Below, piece after piece: positions 46,008 through 54,181 of a stretch of 64,000 nt of DNA. Made by a program: the position numbers and the translations under genes. This stretch comes from Bacteroidia bacterium (GTDB taxonomy: Bacteria; Bacteroidota; Bacteroidia; Bacteroidales; GWA2-32-17). The DNA lies in NCBI GenBank assembly GCA_016218155.1, contig JACREQ010000011.1, forward strand, positions 109,103 through 173,102, read 5' to 3'. Within the stretch, counting starts at the first letter, position 1. Each line of letters begins with the position of its first letter. The notes beneath the pieces are model-generated. The model had not been told where the DNA came from. It did not search any database and was given only the letters and a program-made list of their open reading frames with translations.

Positions 46008-46029
46008 ATTGCTATTAAATTAAATTAAA

Positions 46030-47592
46030 ATGAAACGAGTTTTTAATATATTACTGTCGCTGGTTTTTATTCTGGCATTTACTTTTTCATCATTTTCGCA
46101 GGCAGAAATATTAGGAGATGCTGATTCAAATTTTGAAGATGAAAATTATGAGGTAGCATTAAAACAATATTTAAAAATTATTAAGAAGTATAAAGATGAT
46201 CCGAAGGTTAATTACAGAGTTGGATATTGTTATTTGAAAACAAATTACAATAAAGGAAAGGCACTTCCTTATCTTTTGTTTGCAGATAGTGTTAAGGGTT
46301 CCAGCTTTGAGTCAATACAATTTGATCTGGCACAGGCATACTTTTATCGTCATAATTTTGAAAATGCAACATCATTTGCTAAGAAATATTTGAGCCTGAA
46401 AACCCGAAATTCACAGGAGTTAGCTGCACTTGACAGATTTATGGAAATGTGTAGTAATGCAAAAACATTAGTGGCTAAACCACTTAAGGTAACTTTTGTT
46501 AATCTTGGAGATAATATTAATTCTCCTCAGGATGATTTTATTCCGTTTATTACAGAAGATGAAACATTCATGGTTTTTTCATCAGCTCGTAAATACAATA
46601 ACGAGTATCAGCAATTTATCAGAGGGGTTTATTTAAGTTCAAAGAGTGGTGGTGCCTGGCAAAAAGCAAAAGCTGCAAGTGCAAAAATTAACACCGATGA
46701 AAATGCTGAAGCTGTTGGTATAAATAAAGACGGTTCTTTAATTTTAGCACATGTTGACAGGTTAAGTGCACCAAATGAGATCTATTTTTCACAAAAAAAT
46801 AAAGCTGGAAGTTATTCAGAACTAGCAGATATTGGAAATAATATTAATTCAAAATATGGCGAAGCTGGTGCTTCAATATCACAAACAGGAGATACTATGT
46901 TTTTTGCCAGTGATCGTCCGGGTGGTAAAGGTGGTTTCGATATTTATTATGCAATTAAATTACCCGACCAAACATGGGGAATTCCGGTTAACTTAGGAGA
47001 ACCTGTAAATACAGAGAATGATGAAAATTACCCAAATATTACAGCAGAAGGTACAACGTTGTATTTTTCTTCTACTGGTCATAACTCAATGGGTGGGTAT
47101 GATGTATTCAGAAGCAGATTAATTGAAAATAAATGGGCCGAACCAAAAAATTTAGGTTACCCGATTAATGATACATATGATAATTATAATATTGCACTTA
47201 CTTCAAATGCAAGGTATGGTTATATAAGTAAATTCGAAGAAGATGGATTGGGTGGTTTGGATATATACAGAGTTATTTTTAATGATATTCCTCAAACAAA
47301 TATTATTTACACCGGAAGAATAATGGTTGGTGACTCTCTTACTGCTGTTCCTTTTAATAAGGTGGATTCAATTCTTACTATTAATGTATATAACAAAGAT
47401 AAAAATAATGCTGTTTTTGCAACTTATCAACCCAGTAAAACAGGGAAATATACTATAGCATTACCTCCGGGAAGCTGGAAACTTGAGATTGTAGGCAAAG
47501 CTTATCTTCCATATTCAAAAGATATACTTATTAGAGATGAGCAACCCCTACAAGTCCTTGTGTTACGAAATATCTACCTTAAGAAAAAATAA
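46030..47592 (+). CDS. TPR/PD40 beta-propeller envelope protein (paralogue 2)
   Basis: A 520-residue protein with signal peptide (1-23), TPR-like repeats (about 28-145, SNFEDENYEVALKQYLKI) and a PD40 propeller (about 160-430, including TLYFSSTGHNSMGGYDVF, close to the equivalent blade of paralogue 1). A C-terminal beta module follows, and there is no OmpA domain. It starts 22 bp after its paralogue, so both are in one unit, and the exonuclease gene follows after 6 bp. Confidence 0.8.
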   Translation: MKRVFNILLSLVFILAFTFSSFSQAEILGDADSNFEDENYEVALKQYLKIIKKYKDDPKVNYRVGYCYLKTNYNKGKALPYLLFADSVKGSSFESIQFDLAQAYFYRHNFENATSFAKKYLSLKTRNSQELAALDRFMEMCSNAKTLVAKPLKVTFVNLGDNINSPQDDFIPFITEDETFMVFSSARKYNNEYQQFIRGVYLSSKSGGAWQKAKAASAKINTDENAEAVGINKDGSLILAHVDRLSAPNEIYFSQKNKAGSYSELADIGNNINSKYGEAGASISQTGDTMFFASDRPGGKGGFDIYYAIKLPDQTWGIPVNLGEPVNTENDENYPNITAEGTTLYFSSTGHNSMGGYDVFRSRLIENKWAEPKNLGYPINDTYDNYNIALTSNARYGYISKFEEDGLGGLDIYRVIFNDIPQTNIIYTGRIMVGDSLTAVPFNKVDSILTINVYNKDKNNAVFATYQPSKTGKYTIALPPGSWKLEIVGKAYLPYSKDILIRDEQPLQVLVLRNIYLKKK

Positions 47593-47598
47593 AATTTA

Positions 47599-48366
47599 AT
47601 GGAATTGAATTTAAAACGCCCAATGGTTATTTTTGATTTAGAAACCACTGGTGTAAATATAACAACAGATAGAATAGTTGAACTTACGCTTATTAGAATT
47701 GAAACAAATGGCAAAGAAACCGAAAAAACTTTTTTAGTCAACCCTTCAATACCAATTCCTCAGTTTGCTACTGATATTCACGGAATATCTGATGAGGACG
47801 TAAAGGATAAACCATTATTTAAAGAGATAGCTAAAACTGTGGCCTCTGTTTTTGAAGGTGCAGATATAGCCGGTTTTAATTCAAATAAATTCGATATCCC
47901 TTTGTTAGCTGAAGAGTTTCTTCGTGCTGAAGTGGATTTTGATATGCGTAACCGCAAATTTGTTGATGTGCAGGTTATTTTTCATAAAATGGAACAACGT
48001 AATCTGGCAGCAGCATATAAATTCTATTGCAAAAAAGAATTGGTTGATGCTCATAGTTCAAAAGCTGATACACTGGCAACCTATGAGATTTTAAAGGCTC
48101 AGCTTGATGTTTATCCGGATATTCCTAAAACTATTCCCGAACTTAGTGAGTTTTCATCGCAAAACAGAACTGTAGATTTAGCCGGACAAATAATATATAA
48201 CGACAAAGATGTTGAGGTTTTTAATTTTGGAAAGTATAAGGGAATGGCAGTTGAAGAGGTTTTTGTTAAAGACCCCGGTTATTATGGCTGGATGTTAAAT
48301 AGTCAGTTTCCGCTTTATACTAAAAAGGTTTTAACCGAGATTAAGTTAAGAATGAAAAATAAATAA
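47599..48366 (+). CDS. DnaQ-like 3'-5' exonuclease with C-terminal accessory domain
   Basis: A 255-residue protein. The exonuclease core shows the DEDDh set: FDLETTGVN (Asp13, Glu15), HGISDEDV, GFNSNKFDIPLL (Asp) and HSSKADTLAT (His, Asp). The C-terminal region (about 195-255) contains FNFGKYKGMAVEEVFVKDPG, a small domain seen in other DnaQ-like and quorum-sensing-associated proteins. It may be a proofreading subunit paralogue or a repair nuclease. It is 6 bp after the second PD40 gene. Confidence 0.85.
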   Translation: MELNLKRPMVIFDLETTGVNITTDRIVELTLIRIETNGKETEKTFLVNPSIPIPQFATDIHGISDEDVKDKPLFKEIAKTVASVFEGADIAGFNSNKFDIPLLAEEFLRAEVDFDMRNRKFVDVQVIFHKMEQRNLAAAYKFYCKKELVDAHSSKADTLATYEILKAQLDVYPDIPKTIPELSEFSSQNRTVDLAGQIIYNDKDVEVFNFGKYKGMAVEEVFVKDPGYYGWMLNSQFPLYTKKVLTEIKLRMKNK

Positions 48367-48385
48367 TTTTGACATCCCGTGCTTG

Positions 48386-48433
48386 CCTACCGTCATCCTG
48401 AGCGTCCGCCGCGGCGGATCGAAGGAAGGTAGG
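48386..48433 (+). repeat. Dispersed GC-rich 3' element, copy D
   Basis: GTCATCCTGAGCGTCCGCCGCG begins the core (48392 on), with CCGCCGCGGCGG self-complementary at its centre and flanking CCTACC/GGTAGG arms at 48386 and 48428 that could close a longer hairpin. It lies about 20 bp after the exonuclease stop. Copy B is 27/29 identical over the core. Confidence 0.8.
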
Positions 48434-48509
48434 TATAGCGAAGTAAATTGTTTTTAATTTAGTACTATACTCAAGATTGTGGTAATATTTTTAAAATAAA
48501 ACAAAAGCT

Positions 48510-49121
48510 ATGAAAATTATTTGCGTAGGTCGTAATTACGCCGAACATGCCAAAGAACTTAAGAATGATGTTCCAACCGAACCTGTAATGTTTTTTAAAC
48601 CCGATTGTGCATTGTTACGTAACAACCAACCATTTTATATCCCATCATTCTCAAAAAACTTGCATTACGAAGTTGAAATTGTTTTTAAAATTAATAAAGT
48701 TGGAAAATCAATTTCTAAAAAATTTGCTCACAGATATTATGACAGTATTGCTGTTGGCATTGACTTTACTGCCCGTGATCTACAGGAAAAATGCAGAACA
48801 AAAGGACTCCCATGGGAAATAAGCAAAGCATTTGATAACTCTGCAGCTATATCACGTTTTATTTCTCTGGATGATGTTAAGAATATTAATGACCTTAATT
48901 TTTCTTTATTACAGAATGGTGAACTAGTGCAAAAGGGAAATACTTCCGATATGATTTTTCATATTGACTCTGTAATTGAATATATTTCGCAATTTGTTAC
49001 ATTAAAAGTTGGCGATTTAATTTATACCGGAACTCCATCAGGTGTTGGTCCTGTTAATATTGGCGACAGACTTCAGGCATTTATCGAAGATAAAAAGATG
49101 ATGGATTTTGAGATAAAGTAG
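48510..49121 (+). CDS. Fumarylacetoacetate hydrolase (FAH) family protein
   Basis: A 203-residue protein of the small YcgM/FAHD1-like group. LHYEVEIVFKINKVGKS supplies the metal-binding glutamates, GIDFTARDLQ the aspartate, and the C-terminal DLIYTGTPSGVGPVNIGD is the typical glycine-rich end. Family members are acylpyruvases, oxaloacetate decarboxylases or isomerases; which applies here is not decidable. It is a single gene. Confidence 0.85.
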   Translation: MKIICVGRNYAEHAKELKNDVPTEPVMFFKPDCALLRNNQPFYIPSFSKNLHYEVEIVFKINKVGKSISKKFAHRYYDSIAVGIDFTARDLQEKCRTKGLPWEISKAFDNSAAISRFISLDDVKNINDLNFSLLQNGELVQKGNTSDMIFHIDSVIEYISQFVTLKVGDLIYTGTPSGVGPVNIGDRLQAFIEDKKMMDFEIK

Positions 49122-49180
49122 ATTTGATTGTGTGATTATACATAGTTGCTAGTTAGCACATATTTATAAAATCTCTGCAA

Positions 49181-50068
49181 ATGAAATATAATTTGTTTTA
49201 CTCGTGGCAAACTGACTTAGACAATAAGACAAACAAGGGATTTATATTATCTTGTCTAAATAAAGCAATTAAACGTATTGAGACTGAACTCAGCATTAGT
49301 ATTTATATAGACCAAGCTACTAGAGACGAAAAAGGTGCAATCCATATTGTCCAAACAATTGAAAATAAAATAAGACAAGCAGATATTTTCGTAGGTGACA
49401 TCTCCATTATTAATAATGGTAGTAAAAAATATCGTAAAACAAGTAACCCAAATGTACTTTATGAATTAGGGTTTGCATCTGAAAATGTCGAATGGCCAAA
49501 TATAATTTGTATAATAAATGAAGCTTTTGGTTCATTTAATAAATTGCCATTTGACATAGGTTATAGAAGAGGTGTTTCATATTATCTAAGCAATGAAAAT
49601 AGTAGAATACAAAAAAATAAAAAAATCGCAAGTGACAAACTGACAAATGATTTATATTTCGCATTAAAAAATATTGAATTTAGAGAACCTAAACTTAGAC
49701 TAAAAGAACTTATCGAAAATTTAGATAATACTGAATGGGAAGCATATAATCTTATAAATGGTAAGGTAGAAGATGGTCCCAAAAGAGGATTTATAAAAAT
49801 AAAACATATTAATAACAATATATTTTCTTTTTCATTCGACAGTTATCAACTTGGGCAAAGGTATGAAAAGGGTGACTGGACAGCGAGAATATTCATTAAT
49901 CAAGAAACTTTGTGTACTGCTGATATTGCATTTGTCTCTACCGTAGACTTTGGTTTTAAAAAATTAATTCTTCCTGACGATCGAATGTATAACCATCTTT
50001 TTCTACTAGGAGTAAACTATCAAAATGAAGGGTACGGTAAACAAATTCTTATAAAACAAGAAAAATAA
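49181..50068 (+). CDS. TIR-like domain protein (putative NAD-cleaving or nucleotide-binding effector)
   Basis: A 295-residue cytoplasmic protein. The N-terminal about 130 residues follow the TIR-like Rossmann pattern YSWQTD (7-12), YIDQATRD (42-49), ADIFVGDIS (67-75), NPNVLYELGFA (89-99) and NIICIIN (107-113). Glu95 in the last but one motif sits where TIR and TIR-like NADases have their catalytic glutamate. Residues 170-295 form a separate beta-rich domain I do not recognise. The neighbours (FAH hydrolase, zinc-ribbon remnant, AlkZ-like gene) make this a small accessory patch. A defence role is an inference from the family only. Confidence 0.65.
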   Translation: MKYNLFYSWQTDLDNKTNKGFILSCLNKAIKRIETELSISIYIDQATRDEKGAIHIVQTIENKIRQADIFVGDISIINNGSKKYRKTSNPNVLYELGFASENVEWPNIICIINEAFGSFNKLPFDIGYRRGVSYYLSNENSRIQKNKKIASDKLTNDLYFALKNIEFREPKLRLKELIENLDNTEWEAYNLINGKVEDGPKRGFIKIKHINNNIFSFSFDSYQLGQRYEKGDWTARIFINQETLCTADIAFVSTVDFGFKKLILPDDRMYNHLFLLGVNYQNEGYGKQILIKQEK

Positions 50069-50137
50069 ACATGTGTTAATATTATCTAACATAAGGTCTT
50101 GCAGTAATAGGCAATTTGACAACTATAATAATTTTTT

Positions 50138-50209
50138 TATCCTGCCTGTGGAGCAGCACTTAAACCGGAATTTGTTGTTTGTAATAAATGTGGGCTTAGT
50201 GTTAAATAA
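50138..50209 (+). pseudogene. Remnant of a zinc-ribbon C-terminus
   Basis: This frame encodes YPACGAALKPEFVVCNKC plus GLSVK and a stop, a near-perfect zinc-ribbon tail (CX2C...CX2C with the first Cys replaced by Tyr). It is cut off upstream by a stop at 50129-50131 and has no start codon; a slip in the run of T at 50132-50138 would restore a slightly longer frame. Only a decayed fragment is present. Confidence 0.4.
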
Positions 50210-50220
50210 CTTAAACTTTT

Positions 50221-51303
50221 ATGACTTTAACAGATATTACAAATATTCGATTAATTAGTCAACAAATTGCAGCAACAAAATTTAAAACTGTAAAGGAAAT
50301 TGTTGGTTGGATGGGTGCAATGCAGGCACAGGACTATGCTATGTCAAAATGGGCAATAGGAGTAAGACTTCCAAATTCTACAGATAAAGAAATAGAACAT
50401 GCTGCAGATAATGGTGATATTATCAGAACACATTTATTAAGACCCACCTGGCACTTTGTTTCTGCAGAAGACATTTATTGGTTGTTGGAACTTACAGCAC
50501 CACGAATTAGTGCATCATTAAAATCCAGGCATAATGAGCTGGAGCTTACCGAATCATTATTAAAGAAATCTAACACAATTATAAGAAGAATGTTGACTGG
50601 TGGTAACCATTTAACAAGAGAAGAGTTAATTTCTGAAATATCAAAAGCAAATATTCCTGTAGATAACAATAGAGCATCACATTTGCTTATGCAGGCTGAA
50701 TTAGATGGTATAATATGTAGTGGTGCTATAAAAAATAAAAAGCAGACTTATGCATTAATTAATGAAAGGGTTGCAAAAACAAATAATCTGACAAGGGAAC
50801 AAGCTTTGGAAAAAATTGCAAGAAAGTATTTTAATAGTCATTGTCCTGCTACTTTATATGATTTCGTTTGGTGGTCGGGTTTGCCTGTCTCTGATGCAAG
50901 AAAAGCTTTAGAGATGATAAAGTCAGATTTAGTTTCAGAAGTTATAGGGTCAGAAACATATTGGTTTACAAATACATTTTCTTTATTTCAAGAAGATAAT
51001 AATGCTTATTTATTGCCTGCTTTTGATGAGTTTTTAATTAGCTACAAAGATAGAAGTGCTTCGTTTCAATTTGTTAATCAAAAGAAAGTAGTTTCAGAAA
51101 ATGGAATTTTCAGACCTGTTATTATTATAAACGGACATGTTATAGGCATCTGGAAGCGCTCAATAAAGAAAGAAAAAGTAATTGTAGAAACATTCTTTTT
51201 CCAGTCACAGAACAAAGTTGTTAAGAGTTTGGTTGAAAAGACAGCCCTGGATTATGGCTATTTTCTGGATAAAAAAGCAGAAGTAATACATGGTGTTATT
51301 TAA
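50221..51303 (+). CDS. Winged-helix (HTH_42/AlkZ-like) DNA-binding protein, possible DNA glycosylase
   Basis: A 360-residue protein of the HTH_42 family. The N-terminal segment GAMQAQDYAMSKWAIGVRLP contains QAQ (Gln35-Gln37), matching the QxQ catalytic motif of AlkZ-type DNA glycosylases rather than the QxD of AlkX. HLLRPTWHFVSAEDI and the late LLPAFDEFLISYKDR are also family hallmarks. Such proteins unhook DNA interstrand crosslinks or alkylated bases. It starts only 11 bp after the zinc-ribbon remnant and ends at a strong hairpin. Confidence 0.8.
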   Translation: MTLTDITNIRLISQQIAATKFKTVKEIVGWMGAMQAQDYAMSKWAIGVRLPNSTDKEIEHAADNGDIIRTHLLRPTWHFVSAEDIYWLLELTAPRISASLKSRHNELELTESLLKKSNTIIRRMLTGGNHLTREELISEISKANIPVDNNRASHLLMQAELDGIICSGAIKNKKQTYALINERVAKTNNLTREQALEKIARKYFNSHCPATLYDFVWWSGLPVSDARKALEMIKSDLVSEVIGSETYWFTNTFSLFQEDNNAYLLPAFDEFLISYKDRSASFQFVNQKKVVSENGIFRPVIIINGHVIGIWKRSIKKEKVIVETFFFQSQNKVVKSLVEKTALDYGYFLDKKAEVIHGVI

Positions 51304-51321
51304 GCTAGTGTTTTTATCTTC

Positions 51322-51351
51322 TCACAGAGTCTCATGAAGTGGACTCTGTGA
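51322..51351. terminator. Bidirectional terminator-like hairpin
   Basis: A perfect 10-bp stem TCACAGAGTC/GACTCTGTGA (51322-51331, 51342-51351, loop of 10) lies between two convergent genes, 19 bp after one stop and 11 bp after the other. Confidence 0.65.
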
Positions 51352-51362
51352 TAGAAAACGTT

Positions 51363-52274
51363 TTAATTTAACAAAGCAGGCTTTACTTCTTTTTTCGAAA
51401 TAATATCAAATGCTAAAATAATATCATGTGAACCAGAATTGTATTTTCTGAGTTTAGAAACTACAATATCATATGCATAAGCAATAGTAAAAAGCTTCTT
51501 AATTTTTATTCCTGCCAGAATAACTATAGCATCTTTTGTTCTGAAGCTTAATCCGGCTGTAATTTTTTCCTGAAATTCTGCTTTAATTCCTAGGTCAACA
51601 GTTAAGGGAGTGCCAAATGCGCCACCCACCATGAAGGATGGCTGAAGTTTTATTTTTTCATTTAAATCAATTTTATAACAACTTGTTATATAAAAATGGT
51701 TAGCAAGTTTAATTTCTGGATCAATTAAATCGTCTTTAAATTTTATTTTGTTTGCAAGTAGTTGCATGATGCTTATTCCTGCAGAAAATTTGTCAGTATA
51801 AAGAAATGTTCCAAAGTCAATATTTGGTCGGATTGATTTAAGAGAACTATGTTCTGCTACAGCCATATCTGTATTTTCGTGTAAGGTAATTTTATTGCCG
51901 TCAATTCCGTATTGCAATATTCCGGCTGCTAATCCTATTGATAACTTAAATGTTTCGAATTTAATTTTGTAGTTATAAGCAATTGAAGCCGATAAACGAC
52001 GTGTTGGTCCGGTTATGTCGTTCATTAAATTACCTCCAATTCCCATTGTCTTATTTGCTTTACCGTTAAATGTCAGAAATTGTGTGTTTGGTGCATTGCT
52101 AAAGCCAACCCACTGACTCCTGTGATGAAGCATTACTTCGCTATTAGGTTTTGTTCCGTTTGCAGCCGGATTAAATATAGCGTAATCAAATGTATGTAAT
52201 GATAGCTGTGGTAATTGTTGTGCGTTACAGTTAAAAATACTTGTAAAAAACAAGATGTATAATATTTTCTTCAT
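51363..52274 (-). CDS. PorP/SprF-family T9SS outer-membrane protein
   Basis: A 303-residue barrel with signal peptide (1-18). LPQLSLHTFDYAIFNPAANG and LHHRSQWVGFSNAPNTQFLT are the family hallmarks. PorP/SprF proteins sit at the outer membrane and hold T9SS type-B sorted substrates on the surface. It is the last gene of a three-gene minus-strand operon, directly behind the type-B sorted protein (5 bp), the standard substrate-anchor pairing. Confidence 0.9.
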   Translation of the reverse strand: MKKILYILFFTSIFNCNAQQLPQLSLHTFDYAIFNPAANGTKPNSEVMLHHRSQWVGFSNAPNTQFLTFNGKANKTMGIGGNLMNDITGPTRRLSASIAYNYKIKFETFKLSIGLAAGILQYGIDGNKITLHENTDMAVAEHSSLKSIRPNIDFGTFLYTDKFSAGISIMQLLANKIKFKDDLIDPEIKLANHFYITSCYKIDLNEKIKLQPSFMVGGAFGTPLTVDLGIKAEFQEKITAGLSFRTKDAIVILAGIKIKKLFTIAYAYDIVVSKLRKYNSGSHDIILAFDIISKKEVKPALLN

Positions 52275-52279
52275 TTATA

Positions 52280-54175
52280 TTATCTGATTATTGTTACATC
52301 ACCTTTAAATACATCTTGTCCTGAGATTTTTAACACATAATAATATGTTGCTTCCGGTAAATCATTCCCATAATATTTTCCATCCCATTCATTATTATAC
52401 CCATGTTTCTCATAAACAATGTGCCCGTTTCTATTGTAAATACTTAAATGATTATCGGGGTATTTTGAAATGTTTTCTATAAACCATGTGTCGTTAACGT
52501 TGTCAATATTAGGAGTAAATGTGTTAAAGATTATAATATCATAATTTGGTTTTGGAATTGTGATTAATGTTATATCGTCAGAATTAAAACAACCGTTATT
52601 GTCATAAACAGTCAGAATATAAGTAGTTGTAGTGTTTACGGTCGCAATTGAATTTAAGATATTTGCATTTGATAAACCAATATTTGGTGTCCAGATAGCT
52701 GTTGAATAATTTGAAACTATTGGTAAAAACTGGTATTGACTGCCTTCAAATATTGTTGTGTCAGAACCTGCATTTACTGTTGGTTGCGATAGCACAGTAA
52801 TTAAAACAGTGTCTGTTTTACTACACTGACCATTTGTTACATTAACAATATATGAAGTGTTTATTAACGGATTTGCTATTGGATTACTAATATTCGGATT
52901 ATTTAATCCAGCTGTTGTTATCCAGTTGTAGCTTGTACCACCTGTAGCATTTAATTGAACTGAATCTCCATTGCAGATACTAACATCAGATCCTGCATTA
53001 GCAAGAGGGAGAGGGGTAAGTGCAATTGTTACCGAGTCGTTAGAAAAGCAATTGTTAGCAGATACGGTTACGTAATAAATTCCGCTTGATATTGCGTTAA
53101 TAGTTTGCGTGTTTGCTCCGTTAGACCATAAATAACTTGTAAACTGATTTGATGCATCCAATAATATTGTATCACCAAAACAACCTGTAATATTTTGTCC
53201 AAGTTCAACTTTATTTAGTAAATTTCCTAAAGTAAAAATATTAGATCCTGTAAAGAGCCAATGATTTATGGTTACTTTGCTATAAGGATTATTGAATGAA
53301 TATGAAGTACTGTCTGTTTTTTTCCACTTTGCTGGTGGTGTGCTATGCCAGTTTGCCGCAGTAGTGTATATACCATCTGCTAAAGAATCGTAATAAAAAA
53401 TAATTCTTGCATAAGTAGAGCCGCTATCACGGTTTACAAAATGATAATACTTGTTATTTAAATTACAAAGGTTGGTGTCTGTTTGATTTAAATTGAACCC
53501 ATCAATGTCGGCATCATGATTAACCATTCCTGCTGAATATTTATTTGTACTATTATTTGCCGGAATAATTTCAATAGGTCTGTATCTCTGAGTATTAATT
53601 GATGATCCAAGTGGGTAAAGATAAGTAGCGTTTGAATTTGTATTTCTAATTAATCTTCCCTGCAAGTTATTACTAACAAATCCTGTTGTTCTTGAGATGG
53701 CTGATATATCTGGATTCTCAATAAATAAATTAAAGTTTGCTATATCTATTTCTTTGTCATTTAAAGCAAGTGAATTAGAAATATTTACATTTTGATTCAG
53801 GCTTTTAATTCCGTTTCCTGTTAATGTTAAATTATAAAATTTACTAGGGTTAGCACCTCCTATATTTTGAGTAGTTCCTTCTAAAAATACATTTCCATTG
53901 TTATGATTAAATACTGAATTGTTTTGCCAGTTTCCTGACAGATTAATTATACCACTTGAATTTAATTGTGAATTGTTAATTAAATCACCCAAAACTGTAA
54001 GGTCACCGTTGTTTTCTAATATTCCGTTTATGCCATTTGTAAAACTTCCTGAAACATGAAAAACTGCCCCGTTTGAAATATGAATCAGTTCACCATTATT
54101 TGTTATGGTTTGTGAAAAACACAATAATATACTTTGTGATGTTAATAATAATATGAAAAATAGCTTTCTAAACAT
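52280..54175 (-). CDS. T9SS type-B sorted surface protein with Ig-like repeats
   Basis: A 631-residue protein. Signal peptide (1-21); a repetitive N-terminal part of short strands (about 25-190); Ig-like repeats (about 330-540, e.g. NAGSDVSICNGDSVQLNATG and NAGSDTTIFEGSQYQFLPIV). The C-terminal gliding-motility-type (type B) sorting domain (about 545-631) shows FNTFTPNIDNVNDTWFIENI and ends FKGDVTIIR. It is predicted to be a long surface adhesin held by the PorP/SprF protein encoded next. Confidence 0.88.
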   Translation of the reverse strand: MFRKLFFILLLTSQSILLCFSQTITNNGELIHISNGAVFHVSGSFTNGINGILENNGDLTVLGDLINNSQLNSSGIINLSGNWQNNSVFNHNNGNVFLEGTTQNIGGANPSKFYNLTLTGNGIKSLNQNVNISNSLALNDKEIDIANFNLFIENPDISAISRTTGFVSNNLQGRLIRNTNSNATYLYPLGSSINTQRYRPIEIIPANNSTNKYSAGMVNHDADIDGFNLNQTDTNLCNLNNKYYHFVNRDSGSTYARIIFYYDSLADGIYTTAANWHSTPPAKWKKTDSTSYSFNNPYSKVTINHWLFTGSNIFTLGNLLNKVELGQNITGCFGDTILLDASNQFTSYLWSNGANTQTINAISSGIYYVTVSANNCFSNDSVTIALTPLPLANAGSDVSICNGDSVQLNATGGTSYNWITTAGLNNPNISNPIANPLINTSYIVNVTNGQCSKTDTVLITVLSQPTVNAGSDTTIFEGSQYQFLPIVSNYSTAIWTPNIGLSNANILNSIATVNTTTTYILTVYDNNGCFNSDDITLITIPKPNYDIIIFNTFTPNIDNVNDTWFIENISKYPDNHLSIYNRNGHIVYEKHGYNNEWDGKYYGNDLPEATYYYVLKISGQDVFKGDVTIIR

Positions 54176-54181
54176 AACAAA

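Noticed and set aside
36181..48433. CRISPR-like or rRNA-like origin of the GC-rich repeats
   Set aside because: Copies are single, kilobases apart and without spacers; they do not resemble rRNA or tRNA.
50073..50258. Plus-strand frame of 61 codons overlapping the zinc-ribbon remnant
   Set aside because: Its translation has no protein-like pattern; the recognisable zinc-ribbon residues are in another frame.
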